This document shows positions 1 to 8,393 of a stretch of DNA of 39,005 nucleotides, in pieces (positions within the stretch are counted from its first letter, which is position 1; each line of letters begins with the position of its first letter). Position numbers and translations under genes: made by a program. The notes under the pieces were generated by a model that made no database searches, was not told the origin of the DNA, and saw only the letters and a list, made by a program, of their open reading frames with translations. Source of the DNA: Flavobacteriales bacterium (GTDB taxonomy: Bacteria; Bacteroidota; Bacteroidia; Flavobacteriales_D; Sanyastnellaceae); NCBI GenBank assembly GCA_015663855.1, contig DQRJ01000146.1, positions 1 through 39,005 of the forward strand. Direction: 5' to 3'.

Positions 1-1835
1 ACTTTAATTCCTCCAGAGTTTATGATTTGACTTACTCTACCTATCCATCTGAAACTCGTAGAGCTGAGGAGTTCAACCACGTCGTCTGTAACTAAGCCAG
101 TTACGTTGCGTGTAGGAGCGTTGATGATCAGTTGTCTTGTCTCCGAGGTCTTGAATGAAACTCCCGGTAATGCTGTGAAAGGAAAGTTAGAGAATGGGGT
201 ATGTATCGCTGTGGTGGCTTCTTGCGAGATTTTTCTAAGAGCTATGTGTGTGATAGTTTCTGTCATTCCGAATCCCTCCCAAACCTCAACTTCTACCGGT
301 AATTGTCTTTTTAACTTCTCCGAGACAGCTCCGCCCCCTAGAAGTAGTTTCTTTACTTGTGGAAAAGAGGGCAGGAGTGAAGTGCACTGATGTGGAGTGA
401 GAGAAAGGAAGTCAATGGGCTTTTCGAAAACAGGTCTTGCCTTAGGTTCAGCGATTTCGATATCACACCCGCCTACAATTGCACGAATCAACATCATTCT
501 GCCAGCAACGAAATCTATCGGCATTGCCATTGCAAGCCTATCTCCTTCACCTAAGTCGAAGAATTCTAAGGTGGCTTTGGCACTCGAAATTAAGGCTTCT
601 CGTGAGTGTGTGATTTCACGAGCACTTCCGCTAGATCCAGAAGTTGTGAAAATTAATGAAGTTGTCGAATTATTAAACCAAACCTCTAGCACTTCCGCCA
701 CCCCCTCAGTCCATAAAGGTCTTTGAAGATTGTCTTTAAATTTCCGAGCTCCTTCTTCACTTAGTTCGAATGATTGACCGGCACAGTAAAGAAAGCTAGG
801 TTTGGAATGATCAGAGTGAGAGTACAATTTACCCTCTGAAATGAACAAAGTTGAATCAGTATTGTTTGTGAATAAACTCCCCGTGCCAAGCCCCTGAGCC
901 ATATCCTGACTAATCACAGTCGTGGTCCATTCAGAAATTGCAGCGAGCCCCACATTCGATTCTAATGCGGAAGTCGCCCACCAACCTATACCCAGGTCAT
1001 TAGCGATATCTACGAATTCCTTTGCAGACTCAAGACCTCCAATTAAACTAGGTTTTAAAACGATATATGCAGGCTTCAATTTTTTTAATAAATCTATCCT
1101 TTCTTTCCTTTGGTGAACCCCGATAAGTTCCTCGTCGAGCGCAATGGGGATGGGTGAATTTTCACACAATTCCTTCATCTGGGAAAGTCTTCCCGCGGGA
1201 ATAGGCTGTTCGATGCTATGTAAACATAGATGTTCCAGAGCTTTCAGCTTGTCAAGTGCACTAAGACCATCCCCGACATCTTTTCCGAAAGCGCCATTAG
1301 CATCAATTCGAATTGTGAATTCGCCCTTGGGGCACTTACTCCGAATCGCTTCAAGCATTTCAAGTTCTTCATGAAAAGGAAGAGTCCCGACCTTTAACTT
1401 AATGGTCTTAAACCCCTTATCGACAAGCTCATCGACCTGCTTGAGCATGCTTTCTTGACTCCCCATCCAGACCAAACCATTAATAGGAATCCCACCTTTC
1501 CACTTTTCGCTACCGTCTCTATAAAAGTCAATAAGAGCGGTCTCTACGGCAAATCTAACTGCGGGTAATGTCTTAGGAACAGCATCTAAATCTATCGAGT
1601 CCGTTCTCGTCAATCGCTCCAAATATTCTTCAGCCTCACTCTCCGACTCTAGGCTTAACCCAGGGATTAAACTACATTCCCCCACGCCTGTTCTCCCTTC
1701 ATTATTCCGTATCGTCAGAAAGAAAGAAGGCTTGAAGGTCAATGTGTCTCTCGAAGTTTGAGCGGGTTTCTTAAACTCGAGGGGGTGTCGTATAAACTCA
1801 ATGCTTACGCCTTTGGCATATTTGCGACTATCCAT
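1..1835 (-). CDS. menC-menE: Fused o-succinylbenzoate synthase / o-succinylbenzoate-CoA ligase (MenC-MenE), 3' end cut by window edge
   Basis: A single uninterrupted frame of at least 611 codons, translated triplet by triplet, starts at ATG 1835-1833, 3 bp after the menA stop, and runs off the left edge. Residues 1 to about 345 are an enolase-superfamily MenC that dehydrates SHCHC to o-succinylbenzoate. The catalytic set is visible: K146 and K148 (KLKVG), metal ligands D178 (RIDANG), E209 (SIEQP) and D234 (ALDEE), and K261 in LKPSLIGG. After a short linker (about 350-390) an adenylate-forming MenE begins with the P-loop TTSGSSGSAREI (397-408), then GFGMTETITH (521-530), D584 in TGLVTDD, R600 in WIGRV and SGGIK (607-611). 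The N-terminal part of a full-length ANL ligase is absent; from memory, short MenE proteins are usual in Bacteroidota. The catalytic lysine of the ligase should lie outside the window. The fusion would couple two consecutive menaquinone steps in one cytosolic protein. Confidence 0.9.
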   Translation of the reverse strand, partial: MDSRKYAKGVSIEFIRHPLEFKKPAQTSRDTLTFKPSFFLTIRNNEGRTGVGECSLIPGLSLESESEAEEYLERLTRTDSIDLDAVPKTLPAVRFAVETALIDFYRDGSEKWKGGIPINGLVWMGSQESMLKQVDELVDKGFKTIKLKVGTLPFHEELEMLEAIRSKCPKGEFTIRIDANGAFGKDVGDGLSALDKLKALEHLCLHSIEQPIPAGRLSQMKELCENSPIPIALDEELIGVHQRKERIDLLKKLKPAYIVLKPSLIGGLESAKEFVDIANDLGIGWWATSALESNVGLAAISEWTTTVISQDMAQGLGTGSLFTNNTDSTLFISEGKLYSHSDHSKPSFLYCAGQSFELSEEGARKFKDNLQRPLWTEGVAEVLEVWFNNSTTSLIFTTSGSSGSAREITHSREALISSAKATLEFFDLGEGDRLAMAMPIDFVAGRMMLIRAIVGGCDIEIAEPKARPVFEKPIDFLSLTPHQCTSLLPSFPQVKKLLLGGGAVSEKLKRQLPVEVEVWEGFGMTETITHIALRKISQEATTAIHTPFSNFPFTALPGVSFKTSETRQLIINAPTRNVTGLVTDDVVELLSSTSFRWIGRVSQIINSGGIK

Positions 1836-1838
1836 TAT

Positions 1839-2789
1839 CTACACCGTTACGGTTAGGAACATAAATAAAGCTACCACAAAAGAACTCAGCGCCACCTTTT
1901 TCAATTCCGGGTCCAAGAGTCGCGGCTCTTTATTTCGCACAACAAAAACCAAATGATTCATCTGAACTAGTCCTATCAAAACGTACCACATTCCGCCCCT
2001 CCATGAAACCAAATCCCCCCACCCTAGAATGAACGGTAGCATAAGCCCCCATGCTATAATTAATAACCCCGCGTGATATCGTTTTCCCCCTTCAAATCCG
2101 AGCCTAACAACGAGCGTATTTTTATTGTGCTTTTTATCGTTTTCATGATCGCGCAAGTTGTTCAAGTTCAGCACCGCTACGGCCATAAGTCCAGAAAACG
2201 AAGCGGGCAAAAGCCAAACAATTTCAAACCGATGGCTCAATAAATACGCCACTCCTAGAACTCCGATATAGCCGAAAAATAACATCACGTACACGTCACC
2301 AAGTCCCTTATAACCATATGATTTAGAGCCCATCGTATAACGTAACGCTGCAGCTATTCCGAACACCCCTAAAATCACGAGTACTAATACTCCAAATCCC
2401 TGCGTCATAGCTTCGATTTGGAAATCAAAAGCAAACCCAATAGTTGCTAAGCCCGCTACAAATCCCTTCACTGAAGTAGCAATTAAAGCCCTCTTCATTT
2501 CGACCTCTGTTATCTCACCTGACGCCATAGCTCTATCCGACCTTTCTGGTCCGTCCGTACCTTTTTTAAAGTCGCCATAATCGTTTGCGAAATTCGCCAA
2601 AACTTGAAGGAACACTACCGTCAATACCGCTAAAGAAACCACGATGAAAAACCGCTCGTTTTCACTCGAGGTATAGTTGGAAACTCCATCATACATTCGA
2701 GCCACAGCCGCTCCAATTAGTACGCAGCTTACAGCAAGAGGAAGTGTTCTAGGCCTCCCAGCTTTTATCCAAGCACTTAGTGTTGCCAT
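1839..2789 (-). CDS. menA: 1,4-dihydroxy-2-naphthoate polyprenyltransferase
   Basis: This integral membrane UbiA-family prenyltransferase of 316 residues attaches the polyprenyl chain to DHNA to make demethylmenaquinone. The first Asp-rich motif is NDYGDFKKGTDGPERSDRA near residues 89-107 and the second is NLRDHENDKKHNKNT near 211-225. Both bind Mg2+-diphosphate in this family. The rest is hydrophobic, consistent with about nine membrane helices. It starts 14 bp after menB and ends 3 bp before menCE, so it sits inside the men operon and is almost certainly co-transcribed. Length and motifs are normal for MenA. Confidence 0.95.
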   Translation of the reverse strand: MATLSAWIKAGRPRTLPLAVSCVLIGAAVARMYDGVSNYTSSENERFFIVVSLAVLTVVFLQVLANFANDYGDFKKGTDGPERSDRAMASGEITEVEMKRALIATSVKGFVAGLATIGFAFDFQIEAMTQGFGVLVLVILGVFGIAAALRYTMGSKSYGYKGLGDVYVMLFFGYIGVLGVAYLLSHRFEIVWLLPASFSGLMAVAVLNLNNLRDHENDKKHNKNTLVVRLGFEGGKRYHAGLLIIAWGLMLPFILGWGDLVSWRGGMWYVLIGLVQMNHLVFVVRNKEPRLLDPELKKVALSSFVVALFMFLTVTV

Positions 2790-2803
2790 TCTTTTCTAAT
2801 TGA

Positions 2804-3625
2804 TCAAGGAAACTTAGGGTACTTCTTAAAGTCAGGGTCTCTCTTCTCTAAAAACGCGTTCTTACCTTCCTGCGCCTCCTCCATGAGGTAGTACATCAGA
2901 GTAGCATCTCCTGCAAAATCCATCAAGCCTTGCTGTCCATCAAGATCAGCATTCAAACCACGTTTAATCATCCTGATAGCCATAGGCGAGCGCTTCATAA
3001 TCGTTCTACACCACTCCACAGTCGTATCCTCAAGATCCGCCATTGGAACCACCTTATTCACCATTCCCATCTCCTCCGACTCCTTCGCTGTGTACTGCTC
3101 ACAAAGGAACCAGATCTCACGTGCTTTTTTCTGTCCCACTTGAGCTGCTAGATAGCTTGAGCCAAACCCGGCATCGAAACTTCCTACCTTCGGACCTGTT
3201 TGTCCAAACTTTGCATGTTCCGCTGCAATCGTAAGATCACAAACGACATGAAGAACGTGTCCGCCACCGATAGCGTAACCGTTAACCATTGCGATTACGG
3301 GCTTAGGAAGGGATCTAATTCTCTTCTGGAGGTCTAGAACATTCAAGCGTGGGATGCCGTCCTTTCCGATGTATCCCCCAACGCCCTTTACGTTTTGGTC
3401 TCCGCCACTACAAAAAGCCACGTCGCCATCTCCTGTAAGCACGACCACTCCGACTTCGTTCATCTCACGGGCGATATCCATAGCGTCTATCATCTCGATA
3501 TTCGTTTCCGGACGGAAGGCGTTTAGCACTTTAGGGCGACAAATCGTAATCTTGGCAATACCTTCAAAGTACTCAAAACGAATATCTTCGTACTCTTTAA
3601 TTGAAGTCCAACTATAATTACTCAT
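2804..3625 (-). CDS. menB: 1,4-dihydroxy-2-naphthoyl-CoA synthase
   Basis: A crotonase-fold enzyme (273 residues) that cyclises o-succinylbenzoyl-CoA to DHNA-CoA. The oxyanion-hole and active-site segments are clear: [21 protein letters not shown] and [14 protein letters not shown]. The C-terminal part ([21 protein letters not shown]) follows the E. coli MenB pattern as I recall it. The glycine in QTGPKVGS, where some MenB proteins have Asp, points to the bicarbonate-dependent type; this is inferred from family knowledge. The ATG overlaps the end of menD by 8 bp, so translation is probably coupled. Confidence 0.96.
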   Translation of the reverse strand: MSNYSWTSIKEYEDIRFEYFEGIAKITICRPKVLNAFRPETNIEMIDAMDIAREMNEVGVVVLTGDGDVAFCSGGDQNVKGVGGYIGKDGIPRLNVLDLQKRIRSLPKPVIAMVNGYAIGGGHVLHVVCDLTIAAEHAKFGQTGPKVGSFDAGFGSSYLAAQVGQKKAREIWFLCEQYTAKESEEMGMVNKVVPMADLEDTTVEWCRTIMKRSPMAIRMIKRGLNADLDGQQGLMDFAGDATLMYYLMEEAQEGKNAFLEKRDPDFKKYPKFP

Positions 3626-5300
3626 GTTCTCTTGTTAATCTTAACTCACGTAAATATTTCGTATAAGTAATCGCGCTTATTTCGGGTGGAGTCGAAATTT
3701 CTAAAATGGCTGCACCATCGATTTTTCCGAGATCTCCTATTCCTTTTTCAGTACTTTCCAAATCTTCTGCACAAAAGTAAGCTACCCCGCAGAAGTGAGC
3801 TGCAGCTTTGATAGAAGTTTTAGGTTTGGTCGTGAAAAACTTATCAAGTAGTCCAGTTTTTTCAGGACCATCAAGCCACTTGAAAATATCACCTCCACCG
3901 TTATTCACAACAATAATTTTCAAATTCGACGGGACTTCCTGCACCGAAGCAAGCCCATTGATGTCGTATAAAAATGCCACATCTCCAGTAATTAACGTCA
4001 CGCTTTTCGGGTTATCCTTGTTTTCAGCTATTCGGCATAGAGCTAAAGCGTGCCCTACCGCCGTTGATGTACAGCCGTCAATCCCTGCAACTCCTCTGTT
4101 TGCATGAAATACCCTATGTTTTCCGCTCTCGTATAGCATTGCATATCTTACAGAAGTGCTGTTTGCAAAGTGAAGACGATCATCCGTAACAGTTCTTAGG
4201 ATTATCTCAAAAGCAAGTAAGTCACTCCACTCCACATCTTTAATCAACTCCTGATGGACTCGTCTCAATCGAGCCTTCTCATCACGAAACTGCTCCACAA
4301 AGGCCTCTTCCTGTTCTATCTCTCTGATAAATCTTCTTGTCCACTCAATTGGCTCTGTTTCTACTGTAGTCTCTAATAGGCCAAACATATCCCACCCTTC
4401 ACCATCATTCCCAACGTGTACGTGAGGAACTCCAAGTTTGGAAATTTGCTTACGAAGTCGTTTACTCATAATTGGCGACCCCATCGTAACAACTGCAGTA
4501 GGCGTGTGCTCTATGTTGTCGGGAAATAATTCACTTGATTCAATAATAGAATCTCCAGTTATTCCAGAAAATTTCTCAAACACCCCAGCTATTCCATCTA
4601 CAGAACACCTTTCCTTTTTATCGCGACAGTTCCTAGGTCCACCTATAAATAGCGTTCTAGTCCCGCTTTCTTTCAATATTTCAGGAATCGTAAAATCGCT
4701 TTCTGACCTTTCCAAAGACTCCATTTCCTCACCCTTAACTTCTGCTAACCTCATTCCGTATAGCGGTTCCTCAAAGGGCAGGTTTAAGTGAGCCGCCCCC
4801 CCATAATTGGCTGAAGTCCAAGCTCGACTAGCTATGCTCGCAATTTCACTTTCACTAATTTCATTTTCGTCAATAGTCGCATTAAAGACTGTGTGTGCAT
4901 TGAAAAGACCTTGCTGCGAAACAGTTTGGCCGTGGCCAGCACCAGTAAAACGAGTAGGTCTGTCAGCTGTAATGCTGATAAGCGGTGTCCGCTGATGAAA
5001 AGCTTCGGCAATCGCTGGCCCGTGGTTGATTGCAGCAGACCCTGATGTACAAATCACAGCCGCAGGTTTTCCACTTTCTAAGCCCAAACCCAGTGCTACA
5101 TACCCCGCCGCTCTCTCGTCTATCACTACATGAGTTCTTACAAGAGGATTTCCCGCGAAAGCTATAGTGAGTGGCGCATTCCTCGACCCGGGGCTTATTA
5201 CTACGTCTCGCAGTCCCAACATGACCAAAGTTGTAGCAAGAACCGCCGCACCTTTGTGGTCTGAGCTTGTAACTCTTGGAATGTTTCCGTTTTCAGGCAT
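3618..5300 (-). CDS. menD: 2-succinyl-5-enolpyruvyl-6-hydroxy-3-cyclohexene-1-carboxylate synthase
   Basis: A thiamine-diphosphate enzyme of 560 residues that joins isochorismate and 2-oxoglutarate to give SEPHCHC, the first committed menaquinone step. The N-terminal pyrimidine-binding domain shows [11 protein letters not shown] (about 34-44), [18 protein letters not shown] and TADRP. The C-terminal ThDP/Mg2+ segment is [17 protein letters not shown] followed by [12 protein letters not shown]. Length is typical. It is preceded by a 108 bp gap holding a 27 bp inverted repeat and overlaps menB by 8 bp, so menD-menB-menA-menCE forms one tight unit that may have its own control point. Confidence 0.96.
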   Translation of the reverse strand: MPENGNIPRVTSSDHKGAAVLATTLVMLGLRDVVISPGSRNAPLTIAFAGNPLVRTHVVIDERAAGYVALGLGLESGKPAAVICTSGSAAINHGPAIAEAFHQRTPLISITADRPTRFTGAGHGQTVSQQGLFNAHTVFNATIDENEISESEIASIASRAWTSANYGGAAHLNLPFEEPLYGMRLAEVKGEEMESLERSESDFTIPEILKESGTRTLFIGGPRNCRDKKERCSVDGIAGVFEKFSGITGDSIIESSELFPDNIEHTPTAVVTMGSPIMSKRLRKQISKLGVPHVHVGNDGEGWDMFGLLETTVETEPIEWTRRFIREIEQEEAFVEQFRDEKARLRRVHQELIKDVEWSDLLAFEIILRTVTDDRLHFANSTSVRYAMLYESGKHRVFHANRGVAGIDGCTSTAVGHALALCRIAENKDNPKSVTLITGDVAFLYDINGLASVQEVPSNLKIIVVNNGGGDIFKWLDGPEKTGLLDKFFTTKPKTSIKAAAHFCGVAYFCAEDLESTEKGIGDLGKIDGAAILEISTPPEISAITYTKYLRELRLTREHE

Positions 5301-5341
5301 TGTGCTAAGGTAGTGAGTGCAATTCTGATTACCGTACTTGT

Positions 5342-5368
5342 AGACTAGGTGACAGCGTCACCTCGTCT
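5342..5368. promoter_or_regulatory. Interrupted 27-bp inverted repeat in the menF-menD gap
   Basis: Arms AGAC (5342-5345) and AGGTGAC (5347-5353) pair with GTCACCT (5357-5363) and GTCT (5365-5368), with one mismatch pair and a 3-base loop. Neither side carries a T-run, so it is not a standard intrinsic terminator. It lies 42 bp upstream of the menD ATG and 41 bp downstream of the menF stop. It could be an operator for a dimeric regulator, an mRNA-processing or stability hairpin, or a weak attenuator; sequence alone does not decide. The rest of 5301-5408 holds no gene. Confidence 0.55.
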
Positions 5369-5408
5369 AAAAGTGTGCTTGTATATAAACCTCTCAACGA
5401 AGCTCGAC

Positions 5409-6389
5409 TTAAGCTAACGTTGTTTTAATTGCTTCAATTTTCGCTTCAGTTTCCATCCATTCGTCTTCGGGTATTGATCCTTCCACAATCCCACCACCGG
5501 CGAAAAGTCGGACGCCACCAATCATCCACTGGGCGGCACGAAGATTTACGTAGTAAGCACTACCTGAAGCTGTTTCTACTCCGAGATAGCCAGAGTAGTA
5601 GGCGCGATCAAGTCGCTCGTTAGCTCTGATAAATTCGCAAGCTAGTTTTAGAGGTCGGCCGCCAACAGCTGGAGTTGGATGCAGGTCGGCTGCGAGTTCT
5701 AAAATATCTCCTTTGATTGAGCATCGGAAACGAGTTTCTAAGTGTACCAAATCTCCATATTTCCTGTCTGATCTAGGTTCTATGCTCATTTCCTTTGCGC
5801 CGTGACTTTCGAGGACAGACTTTATGAATTCGGTGACTTGATTTTGTTCGTCTCGTTCTTTATCAGTCCAAGCATTGGTTTTATTGCCATTTATGGCGAC
5901 TCTCGTGCCTGCCAAAGAGACGGTTTCTATCCTGTTGTCGCTAGACGCAACGAGTAATTCGGGCGTTGCTCCACACCAAATTCCGCAACTCGGGTGGTCA
6001 ATCAAATACACGAAAGCATCTGGATGTTCCTTACATTTTAATTCGAAAGTAGCTTCCGGTGAGGCAGAGGTCTCGATTGCTAAGACTCTCGCTACAACTA
6101 CTTTCTCAAGTCTGTGGGTTGATATTTCGCGAAGAGCCGCGTTAACGGCTGCAAGATGTTCAGACTTAATTGTAGAGGATTTGTCGTAAGGAGTAACTAC
6201 TTCTAATGTGCCAGGTTTTGGCGTTTTTCCAATAACGACGTGCCCCCTCATTTCAATGGAAGGGTAGATGTCTGACGATTTGAACGGCGTAAATCGAAAA
6301 CACGAAGTGCCGCTATCCGACATCTCCATCGTATAGATTTCACCACTACCACTCCCAGGCGGTCTCCACCATACCCTCGGTTCACTCAT
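5409..6389 (-). CDS. menF: Isochorismate synthase
   Basis: A chorismate-binding enzyme (326 residues from the chosen start) that converts chorismate to isochorismate, the entry step to menaquinone. Motifs include LEKVVVARV, CGIWCGATPELLV, a Thr-rich segment around AGTRVAINGNKT, HPTPAVGGRPL and the C-terminal LFAGGGIVEGSIPEDEW with Mg2+/substrate-binding acids. I start it at ATG 6389-6387 because this overlaps the menI stop as ATGA, a classic coupling arrangement; a further upstream ATG at 6425 would overlap menI by 40 bp. It is shorter than E. coli MenF. The entC/dhbC side of the family is a formal alternative, but the men context settles it. Confidence 0.93.
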   Translation of the reverse strand: MSEPRVWWRPPGSGSGEIYTMEMSDSGTSCFRFTPFKSSDIYPSIEMRGHVVIGKTPKPGTLEVVTPYDKSSTIKSEHLAAVNAALREISTHRLEKVVVARVLAIETSASPEATFELKCKEHPDAFVYLIDHPSCGIWCGATPELLVASSDNRIETVSLAGTRVAINGNKTNAWTDKERDEQNQVTEFIKSVLESHGAKEMSIEPRSDRKYGDLVHLETRFRCSIKGDILELAADLHPTPAVGGRPLKLACEFIRANERLDRAYYSGYLGVETASGSAYYVNLRAAQWMIGGVRLFAGGGIVEGSIPEDEWMETEAKIEAIKTTLA

Positions 6390-6793
6390 GCTTTTATGAT
6401 CATAACGGTTAATCGTGAGGTGCAAATAATCTCTCCGTCCTCATTTTTCAAGTCTATAGACCAAACATGAAGTTTTCTGCCGCGATGCACGATTTGGGCT
6501 TCACCATAAACCCAACCACTTACCACGCTTTTCAGATGATTAGCGTTTACCTCAACACCTACTGCGGCTTTCCCCTCATCCTTGACCAGGAAATGCGACC
6601 CTATCGAACCTAGAGTTTCCGCCAAAACGACGCTTGCCCCTCCGTGGAGCATTCCGTAGGGCTGGTGAGTTCTAGAGTCCACCGGCATTCTACCAGTCAC
6701 TTTATCTTCCTCTATCGAAGTGATTTCGATTCCGAGTACTTCAGTGATAGTTCCTTTGCCTATTTCTTTTCCTAAGTCTTTATGATTTGTCAT
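6386..6793 (-). CDS. menI: Hotdog-fold thioesterase, probable DHNA-CoA thioesterase
   Basis: A 135-residue single hotdog domain. The segment MLHGGASVVLAETLGS (48-63) contains the conserved H50 and the catalytic acid E59. It is followed by VGVEVNANHLKS, very close to the E. coli YdiI/MenI pattern as I remember it. YdiI-type enzymes hydrolyse DHNA-CoA to DHNA. It is the first gene of the men cluster and is coupled to menF by ATGA, which supports the DHNA-CoA role over a general PaaI-like one. A possible -7 box on the minus strand lies 35-42 bp upstream. Confidence 0.85.
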   Translation of the reverse strand: MTNHKDLGKEIGKGTITEVLGIEITSIEEDKVTGRMPVDSRTHQPYGMLHGGASVVLAETLGSIGSHFLVKDEGKAAVGVEVNANHLKSVVSGWVYGEAQIVHRGRKLHVWSIDLKNEDGEIICTSRLTVMIIKA

Positions 6794-6827
6794 CGATTAC
6801 GCTCGTAAATTCGCAGAGTTATTACCA

Positions 6828-6835
6828 CAAATTTA
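6828..6835 (-). promoter_or_regulatory. Candidate promoter -7 box for the men operon
   Basis: On the minus strand this reads TAAATTTG, a match to the Bacteroidota consensus TAnnTTTG. It would start transcription near 6821, about 28 nt before the menI ATG. No TTTG/TTG element at the usual spacing was found, so support is partial. The box lies in the 50 bp divergent gap shared with the response regulator gene. Confidence 0.45.
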
Positions 6836-6843
6836 CTCTGCAA

Positions 6844-7569
6844 ATGTCAGAAAATTCTAAACGAGTCCTAGTTGTTGAAGATGACGCTTCACTTAGGAAG
6901 ATGTTGGTGATGAACCTCAAAGCTGAGGGGTATCATGTTGTGTCGGTGGGTGATGGTGTAGAAGCATTGGAAGTTATTAGAAACCAAAGGATTGACGCAT
7001 TAGTTTTAGACGTTATGCTGCCTGTGATGGATGGACATCAGGTATGTTCTACAATTAGACTTGAGGGACATAAAATGCCCATTTTATTTCTCACGGCTAA
7101 AAATTCCGGACCTGAAAGGGTTGAAGGATTGAAATTAGGAGCTGATGACTACCTCGGTAAGCCATTTAATGTAGAGGAGTTGCTTCTTCGTTTGGCAAGA
7201 TTGATAGAACAATCAAGAAGAAGTGGTGCAGCGGGTGCTGTTGGAGTGGCATTAGAAATGGAGGTGAGAAACATTGGAGCGGGTGAGGTCAGATTCGGGA
7301 AATACCAAATCGTGACTCACGACGGGAAGGTGAAGACAATCTCTAAACGCGAAACGATGTTGCTGAAACTATTGACTAATAGAGAAGGTGATGTTGTAAG
7401 TAGGGACGAGATTTTAGAAACTGTTTGGGGATATTCGGTCTACCCTAACACGAGAACAATCGATAATTACTTGCTTTCTTTTCGAAAATATTTCGAGCCT
7501 AACCCTAAAAAACCAATTTATTTTCACTCTGTAAGGGGCGTAGGTTATAGGTTTGAGAAGAAAGGTTGA
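6844..7569 (+). CDS. OmpR/PhoB-family response regulator, no adjacent kinase
   Basis: This is a two-component DNA-binding response regulator of 241 residues. The receiver domain (about 5-120) has the acidic pair VVEDD, the phosphoacceptor Asp in LVLDVMLPVMDG, FLTAK and the switch Lys in DDYLGKPFN. The C-terminal winged-helix domain (about 140-240) has SKRETMLLKLL, VVSRDEILETVWG, TRTIDNYL and SVRGVGYRFEKKG. I start it at ATG 6844 because an in-frame ATG at 6787 would add a tail unlike a receiver domain and run into menI. No histidine kinase gene is in the window, so it is an orphan here. It is divergent from the men operon across only 50 bp; control of men is possible but unproven. Confidence 0.93.
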   Translation: MSENSKRVLVVEDDASLRKMLVMNLKAEGYHVVSVGDGVEALEVIRNQRIDALVLDVMLPVMDGHQVCSTIRLEGHKMPILFLTAKNSGPERVEGLKLGADDYLGKPFNVEELLLRLARLIEQSRRSGAAGAVGVALEMEVRNIGAGEVRFGKYQIVTHDGKVKTISKRETMLLKLLTNREGDVVSRDEILETVWGYSVYPNTRTIDNYLLSFRKYFEPNPKKPIYFHSVRGVGYRFEKKG

Positions 7570-7630
7570 TTTTATTTTCGTTTTTTTCAAAAAAGAGGCA
7601 ACCCCATTAAAATTGCTACGTCTTTAAGAT

Positions 7631-7651
7631 AACATGGTCAATGACTATGTT
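7631..7651. other. Hairpin between convergent genes
   Basis: AACATGGTC and GACTATGTT pair over 9 bp, with one G-U, around the loop AAT. A T-rich stretch follows on the plus strand, so it may add to termination after the response regulator gene or be part of a processed 3' end. The rest of the 188 bp gap 7570-7757 is AT-rich with no gene visible. Confidence 0.4.
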
Positions 7652-7676
7652 GGTTTCAATTTTCTTGCAGGTATAT

Positions 7677-7708
7677 AAAAGGTCCCAAATTTTTATTTAG
7701 GGCCTTTT
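7677..7708. terminator. Probable bidirectional terminator, response regulator / rsmG
   Basis: The stem AAAAGG-(T)-CCC pairs with GGG-CCTTTT around a 13-base AT-rich loop. It is A-rich on the left and T-rich on the right (TTTTATTCTTTC). It sits between two converging genes, as expected for a shared terminator. Confidence 0.7.
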
Positions 7709-7757
7709 ATTCTTTCTAAACTTTCCTAATTGGTTTTTTCTATTTCGTTGGATCAAC

Positions 7758-8381
7758 CTATAGTGTTACGTACACTACGGCTTTCGTTTCGAAATACTCT
7801 TCGGAGAACCATTCCGCGATTGGTAGTACTTCCGTTGGAAAGTTCAATTCCTCCAGTTCTGCCTGCAAATCCCCTCCTTTGAGATAAAGAATTCCGTTAG
7901 GCCAAGGGTTTATACTTCGTTTCCCAATTTTATTTTCAACCCACGGAATGAATTTAGAAAGACGAGTTACGGCTCTACTAATTACGAAATCAAATTTACC
8001 AGGTACGTCACTTGCTCTGGCATGAATCCCCCTGACGTTTGTCAGTCCTAATTCGGAAATAAGTTCATTCACCACCATAATCTTCTTTCCAGTGCTATCG
8101 CACAGAATGAAATCGACATCAGGCATAAGAATAGCAAGTGGAATGCCGGGAAGTCCTCCGCCTGTCCCTACGTCAAGAATTCTTGATTCAGGAGCGAATT
8201 TCATTGCCTTATAAATGGCCAAACTGTGCAAAAGGTGTCTCTCTTGAAAACCATCAATATCTTTCCTAGAAACTAGATTTATTTTCGCGTTCCATTCAGG
8301 AAAACTGATTGCCAATTTTTCGAACTGAGTAATTTGAGTATCACTAAGTTCGGGGAAGTACTTTAGTACGGAAGAAATCAT
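7758..8381 (-). CDS. rsmG: 16S rRNA (guanine-527-N7)-methyltransferase
   Basis: A class I SAM-dependent methyltransferase of 207 residues that makes m7G527 in 16S rRNA. The N-terminal helix region has FPEWNAKINLVSRKD and FQERHLLHSLAI. The SAM-binding motif I is ILDVGTGGGLPGIPLAIL, and VISRAVTRLSKFIPW fits the family's later core. Normal length for RsmG (GidB). It lies 12 bp after the sigma factor gene and is probably in its operon; the link to a sigma factor looks organisational rather than functional. Confidence 0.95.
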   Translation of the reverse strand: MISSVLKYFPELSDTQITQFEKLAISFPEWNAKINLVSRKDIDGFQERHLLHSLAIYKAMKFAPESRILDVGTGGGLPGIPLAILMPDVDFILCDSTGKKIMVVNELISELGLTNVRGIHARASDVPGKFDFVISRAVTRLSKFIPWVENKIGKRSINPWPNGILYLKGGDLQAELEELNFPTEVLPIAEWFSEEYFETKAVVYVTL

Positions 8382-8393
8382 TACTTACCCGAG

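Noticed and set aside
640-800. Frameshift or assembly join making an artificial MenC-MenE fusion
   Set aside because: Both domains and the linker read in one frame without a stop, and no remnant menC stop or menE start was seen; resequencing would still be a sound check.
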